Part shown: piece by piece, positions 60,712-64,000 of the stretch
How positions within the stretch are numbered: position 1 is the first letter of the stretch
Layout: each line of letters begins with the position of its first letter
Assembly (NCBI GenBank): GCA_945901125.1
Contig: CAMDKD010000010.1
Location: forward strand, 1-64,000
Origin: Bordetella parapertussis
Lineage (GTDB): Bacteria > Pseudomonadota > Gammaproteobacteria > Burkholderiales > Burkholderiaceae_C
Length of the DNA: 64,000 nt
Reading direction: 5' to 3'
Notes under the pieces: model-generated
Seen by the model: only the letters and a program-made list of their open reading frames with translations
Databases searched by the model: none
What the model was told of the DNA's origin: nothing
Translations under genes and position numbers: made by a program

Positions 60712-61839
60712 TCAGTCGCCGAACATTTTTTGCTTGAGCTCGCGACGCTGTTGCGCTTCGAGTGACAAGGTGGCAGTGGGACGGGCGATCAAGCGGGCCA
60801 CACCTATGGGTTCGCCGGTTTCGTCGCAGTAACCGTAATCGCCGCTGTCTATGCGTCCTATCGATTGCTCGATTTTTTTCAGCAGCTTGCGTTCACGGTC
60901 ACGGGTGCGCAATTCGAGAGCGTGTTCTTCCTCGATGGTGGCGCGGTCTGCGGGATCCGGCACGATGACCGTGTCTTCGCGCAAATGCTCGGTGGTTTCA
61001 CCGGCGTTGACCAGGATTTCGGTCTTGAGTTGCACCAGCTTGTGACGAAAGAATGCCATTTGCAGGCTGTTCATGTACTCGTCGTCGGGCATGGCAATGA
61101 TTTCAGCGTCGCTGATGGTGTCGGCGGTTTTGCTTTTCCAGTTATTGACCAGTTTGGGGTCTTTGACAGGAACCACAGGTACCACGGCGGGCAGTGAAGG
61201 TATGGCTATCGGGCCATAGCTGGATTTGGCAGTGGTCGAAGCCACGCTTTGTCCGGGCGGCGGCGGCATCATGGCCATGGCCTTGGCGGCGCGCGGGGAC
61301 TTTTTGGCCACGTCGGCTGTTGCTGGTGCAGCAACAGCTTTGACGGGTGCAGATTTGGCAGAGGCAGTGGCAGATTTGCCGGGAGAGGTTTTGGTAGCGC
61401 TGGTCACGGATAGGGAAGCAGTTTTTGCGTTGGAAGGTTTTTTGGCGGAAGGCGGTGTCTTGACCGGGGTCTGGGACACCTTGCCTTGTCGGGAGGCTGT
61501 TGAAGTTGGGGTTACTGCTTTTTTGACGGGTACAACTTTTTTGCCGGCGGGTGAACTCGCTGATTTTTTAGCCGCTGGTTTTTTGACAGGGGCTGCTTTC
61601 TTGGTAGCAACCACCGGTTTTTTCAAGGCCACAGTTTTTTTAGCAACCGGTTTTTTAGCCACTGCTTTCTTCGCAGCAACTACCGGTTTTTTCACAGCAA
61701 CAGGTTTTTTGGCAACCGTTTTTTTCACCGCCGGTTTGGCTGCAGGAGCGGTTTTTTTGACCGCTACTTTTTTGGCCGGTGCCTTGGCGCTGGTTTTCGA
61801 CTTGGCTTTGGCACTGGCTTTATGTTGGGTAGATTTCAC
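60712..61839 (-). CDS. dksA: DksA-type RNA polymerase regulator with long H1-like tail
   Basis: A 375-aa protein starting with GTG behind CAGGAG. Residues ~1-235 are Lys/Ala/Pro/Val-rich (KKPVAKKTVALKKPV and similar), like histone H1 tails. The C-terminal ~135 residues are DksA: DDEYMNSLQMAFFRHKL, the coiled-coil tip DPADRA with the DxxDxA acidic pattern, and RDRERKLLKKIEQSI. The zinc-finger positions are Cys338, Thr341, Ser359 and Ala362 instead of four Cys, as in zinc-independent DksA2-like proteins. With ppGpp it would tune rRNA and amino acid promoters. E. coli DksA is 151 aa. Confidence 0.93.
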   Translation of the reverse strand: MKSTQHKASAKAKSKTSAKAPAKKVAVKKTAPAAKPAVKKTVAKKPVAVKKPVVAAKKAVAKKPVAKKTVALKKPVVATKKAAPVKKPAAKKSASSPAGKKVVPVKKAVTPTSTASRQGKVSQTPVKTPPSAKKPSNAKTASLSVTSATKTSPGKSATASAKSAPVKAVAAPATADVAKKSPRAAKAMAMMPPPPGQSVASTTAKSSYGPIAIPSLPAVVPVVPVKDPKLVNNWKSKTADTISDAEIIAMPDDEYMNSLQMAFFRHKLVQLKTEILVNAGETTEHLREDTVIVPDPADRATIEEEHALELRTRDRERKLLKKIEQSIGRIDSGDYGYCDETGEPIGVARLIARPTATLSLEAQQRRELKQKMFGD

Positions 61840-61972
61840 TGCACATCTCCTGTCAGCCGGGCCCGGGGAATCGATTGAAACTCCCCGACTGCTGTTATTT
61901 TTTTACATATTTGCCATCTTGTTCATGCCGGCAGGTGTTTTCACTTGCAGGCCTTTGGCGCGCGGATTGTAC

Positions 61973-63043
61973 TCAGCATAAGCATTGTTCCAGCCCCTGC
62001 ATGAAAATATCTCTGGGCAAATCGATACCAATGAATACCATTTTGCTCATTCGCTTCTCATTTTTCTCCCAAGGCTGGCCTAAATCGCTGCCCATGAGCT
62101 GGTGCACGCCCTGGAAAATCACTTTGCGCTCGGTGCCCTTCATGTGCAGCACGCCTTTGTAACGCAGCATGCGCGGGCCGTAAATGTTGACGATGGCACC
62201 CAGAAAATCTTCCAGCTTGGCCGGGTCCAAAGCACGGTCAGACTTGAAGACAAAGCTTTTCACGTCGTCGTCATGGTGGTGATGGTGTCCGTGGCCGTGA
62301 CCCGGCACGTGGTCATGGTCGCCATGGTGGTCGTGCGCATGCGAAGGATGGTCGCAATGCTCGGCATCGTGCTGGTGATGGTCGTGGCCTTCGTTCAAAA
62401 AGTCCGGGTCAATCTCAAGTGTGGTGTTGAGGTTGAAGCCGCGCAGATCAAACACCTTGTCTATGCCGATCTCGCCGAAATGCACGATGCTTTGAGGTGC
62501 GCGCGGGTTCATGTGCTTGAGGCGGTGCTGCAAAGCGTCCAACTCGTCTTTGGAGACCAGCTCGCTTTTGCTGATGAAGATCTGGTCGGCAAAACCGATT
62601 TGGCGGCGCGCTTCCTGGCGGTCGTTCAAAGTTTGCGCCGCGTGCTTGGCATCGACCAGCGTCAACACTGAATCGAGCAAAAAGCTTTCGGCGATTTCGT
62701 CGTCCATGAAGAAGGTCTGCGCCACCGGGCCGGGATCGGCCAAGCCGGTGGTCTCGATCACGACACGGTCAAAGTCGAGTTCGCCTTTGCGTTTTTTCTC
62801 GGCCAGCTCCTGCAAGGTGGTGCGCAAGTCTTCGCGGATGGTGCAACACACGCAGCCGTTGCTCATTTGCACGATGTGTTCTTTGGTGTCGGACACCAGA
62901 ATGTCGTTGTCTATGTTCTCTTCGCCAAACTCGTTTTCAATGATGGCGATTTTGTGGCCGTGGTCTTCGCTGAGCACGCGCTTGAGAAGTGTGGTTTTGC
63001 CGGCACCTAAAAAACCGGTCAATACAGTAGCAGGGATCAACAT
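61973..63043 (-). CDS. COG0523-family zinc-handling GTPase (CobW/ZNG1-like)
   Basis: A 356-aa G3E GTPase. P-loop TGFLGAGKTTLLKRVL, metal motif GCVCCTIRED (CxCC), Walker B ETTGLADPGPVAQ and SKSELV as the base-recognition motif. A His/Asp-rich stretch at ~220-265 (DHHGDHDHVPGHGHGHHHHH) is a probable zinc-binding loop, and a C-terminal CobW_C domain follows. Such proteins deliver zinc to client enzymes. It lies upstream of dksA on the same strand; no clear Zur site is visible ahead of it. Confidence 0.92.
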   Translation of the reverse strand: MLIPATVLTGFLGAGKTTLLKRVLSEDHGHKIAIIENEFGEENIDNDILVSDTKEHIVQMSNGCVCCTIREDLRTTLQELAEKKRKGELDFDRVVIETTGLADPGPVAQTFFMDDEIAESFLLDSVLTLVDAKHAAQTLNDRQEARRQIGFADQIFISKSELVSKDELDALQHRLKHMNPRAPQSIVHFGEIGIDKVFDLRGFNLNTTLEIDPDFLNEGHDHHQHDAEHCDHPSHAHDHHGDHDHVPGHGHGHHHHHDDDVKSFVFKSDRALDPAKLEDFLGAIVNIYGPRMLRYKGVLHMKGTERKVIFQGVHQLMGSDLGQPWEKNEKRMSKMVFIGIDLPRDIFMQGLEQCLC

Positions 63044-63111
63044 GAGACATCAACCTTAATCAAAACAATCTTCTAAGGTGGGGCAGTGTAGCCATGATTC
63101 AAGTCAGTGGC

Positions 63112-64000
63112 TCACTTCTTCATCAGAATAAGACCTTTTAAATACTCGCCCTCGGGGAAATTCACCGTCATCGGGTGGTCGGGCGCGGCCTGGACCCGCT
63201 CCAGTATGTAAGCGTCTACACCTGAATCAGTCCCTGCGGATGCGACGATCTTGTGGAACAACTCGGGCGGAATGCCGCCGGAACAGCTGTAAGTGAACAG
63301 CACGCCGCCGGGTGCCAGCAGCTTGAACGCCCAGCGGTTGATGTCTTTGTAGGCACGCGCGGCGCGTTCAGCATGGGCGGCGCTGGGCGCGAATTTGGGC
63401 GGATCCAACACGATACCGTCAAACTGCTTGCCTTCTTTGTGCAGGCTGCGCAAACTGGCGTTCACGTCCGCGTCCAAGAACACCTGACGCTCTGCATCAA
63501 AGCCGTTGCGCGTCACATTGGCCTGTGCCTTGGCAATCGCCGGTGCGGATGAATCAATCGACGTGACTTGCGCGCCATCGCTCAACGCACCGCTTTGCCG
63601 CATGCCGCTCAAAGCCGCCACGCTGAAGCCGCCGGTATAGCAATAACAGTTCAACACCTGGCGCAAATTCAAACGCTGCGCGTACTTGGCAAACTTCAAA
63701 CGGCTGTCGCGCTGGTCCAGGTAAAAACCGGTTTTATGGCCTTCGATGATGTCCAGCGCCAACGACCATTGGTGTTCTTGGATGACGATCTGCGTGTCGT
63801 CGCTGCTGCCGTCGGCGCGGTACAACCAACCGGTGACCGGGCCCAAACCCTCGAGCGCACGCACGCCCGAGTCGGAGCGCTCGAACACGCGCTTGGCACC
63901 CGTGTGCAACACCAGCGCTTTGACGATGTCGGCTTTGAATCGCTCGGTGCCAGCCGACAAAAACTGCGCCACCAGCGTGTCGTCGTAACTGTCGACGATC
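63112..64000 (-). CDS. RlmI-type class I rRNA methyltransferase, 5' end outside window
   Basis: The frame is open to the window edge and continues upstream (VDSYDDTLVAQFLSAGTERF), so the N-terminal PUA-like part is missing; about 295 residues are seen. SAM-binding block VLNCYCYTGGFSVAALSGM, then the catalytic FDGIVLDPPKFAPSAAHAER (DPPxF) and FTYSCSGGI, which holds the Cys of m5C methyltransferases. This is the RlmI family (23S rRNA m5C1962 in E. coli); RlmK/L-like alternatives are less likely. Confidence 0.9.
   Translation of the reverse strand, partial: IVDSYDDTLVAQFLSAGTERFKADIVKALVLHTGAKRVFERSDSGVRALEGLGPVTGWLYRADGSSDDTQIVIQEHQWSLALDIIEGHKTGFYLDQRDSRLKFAKYAQRLNLRQVLNCYCYTGGFSVAALSGMRQSGALSDGAQVTSIDSSAPAIAKAQANVTRNGFDAERQVFLDADVNASLRSLHKEGKQFDGIVLDPPKFAPSAAHAERAARAYKDINRWAFKLLAPGGVLFTYSCSGGIPPELFHKIVASAGTDSGVDAYILERVQAAPDHPMTVNFPEGEYLKGLILMKK

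Noticed and set aside
61226..61981. 251-codon open frame antisense to the dksA tail
   Set aside because: Low-complexity mirror of the Lys/Ala/Pro tail; the sense frame ends in a clear DksA domain.
63044..63111. Zur or other metal-regulator box ahead of the COG0523 gene
   Set aside because: No AT-rich palindrome of the expected form was found by eye.
1..64000. Mobile elements, prophage, CRISPR arrays, tRNA or rRNA genes
   Set aside because: No transposase, integrase, spaced repeat array or cloverleaf-like gene was recognised in the window.

Overview
The window comes from the chromosome of a Gram-negative, polarly flagellated betaproteobacterium, most probably order Burkholderiales. The evidence is a FleQ-type regulator with flhAFG-fliA, the neighbourhoods ffh-ccsA-PP0621-ampD-nrdA-nrdB-histone H1-like and accB-accC-prmA-DUF3426, and the mpl/aroG/tldD neighbourhood. 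MurE carries the DNPR motif of meso-diaminopimelate peptidoglycan, and lpxC shows an LPS-bearing outer membrane. I cannot name the genus from sequence alone. No tRNA, rRNA, IS element, prophage or CRISPR array is visible. Coding density is very high and no gene-free stretch exceeds 300 bases.

Layout. (1) 1-12.8 kb, flagellum: the 3' end of a sigma-54 activator, then on the minus strand flhA-flhF-flhG-fliA-(unknown membrane protein)-fliS-motA-motB, and on the plus strand fliK-fliL-fliM-fliN. The two arms diverge from a 214-bp region with a consensus sigma-54 promoter facing flhA. (2) 12.9-24.4 kb, housekeeping: miaB, a cupin, a membrane-tethered alpha-carbonic anhydrase, ffh, a CcsA-like protein, PP0621, ampD, nrdA/nrdB under a double NrdR box, and a histone H1-like protein with ten 30-nt repeats. 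(3) 24.4-40.7 kb: a PfkB kinase, DUF3426, prmA-accC-accB, a TlpA-like protein and partner, mpl, aroG, tldD, a dehydrogenase coupled to rodA, and an RNB nuclease-TonB-mtgA-ruvC chain. (4) 40.8-42.2 kb: a DUF1566 lipoprotein that looks like an accessory insertion. (5) 42.3-60.5 kb: a complete division and cell-wall (dcw) cluster on the minus strand, mraZ-rsmH-ftsL-ftsI-murE-murF-mraY-murD-ftsW-murG-murC-ddlB-ftsQ-ftsA-ftsZ-lpxC, mostly joined by 1-10 nt overlaps. (6) 60.7-64 kb: dksA with a long basic tail, a COG0523 zinc GTPase, and the 3' part of an RlmI-type methyltransferase.

The least ordinary element is the leader of aroG. A 22-codon ORF with five Phe and two Tyr codons lies directly ahead of an intrinsic terminator, and an 8-nt segment inside the leader ORF can pair with the terminator's 5' arm. 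This is the architecture of a ribosome-mediated Phe/Tyr attenuator in front of a DAHP synthase gene. Other points worth attention are the DksA whose zinc-finger cysteines are C-T-S-A and which carries a histone-like tail next to a zinc GTPase gene, the carbonic anhydrase with a helical stalk and an altered second-shell residue, the unknown protein coupled to fliA, and a four-repeat MraZ operator with exact 10-bp spacing.
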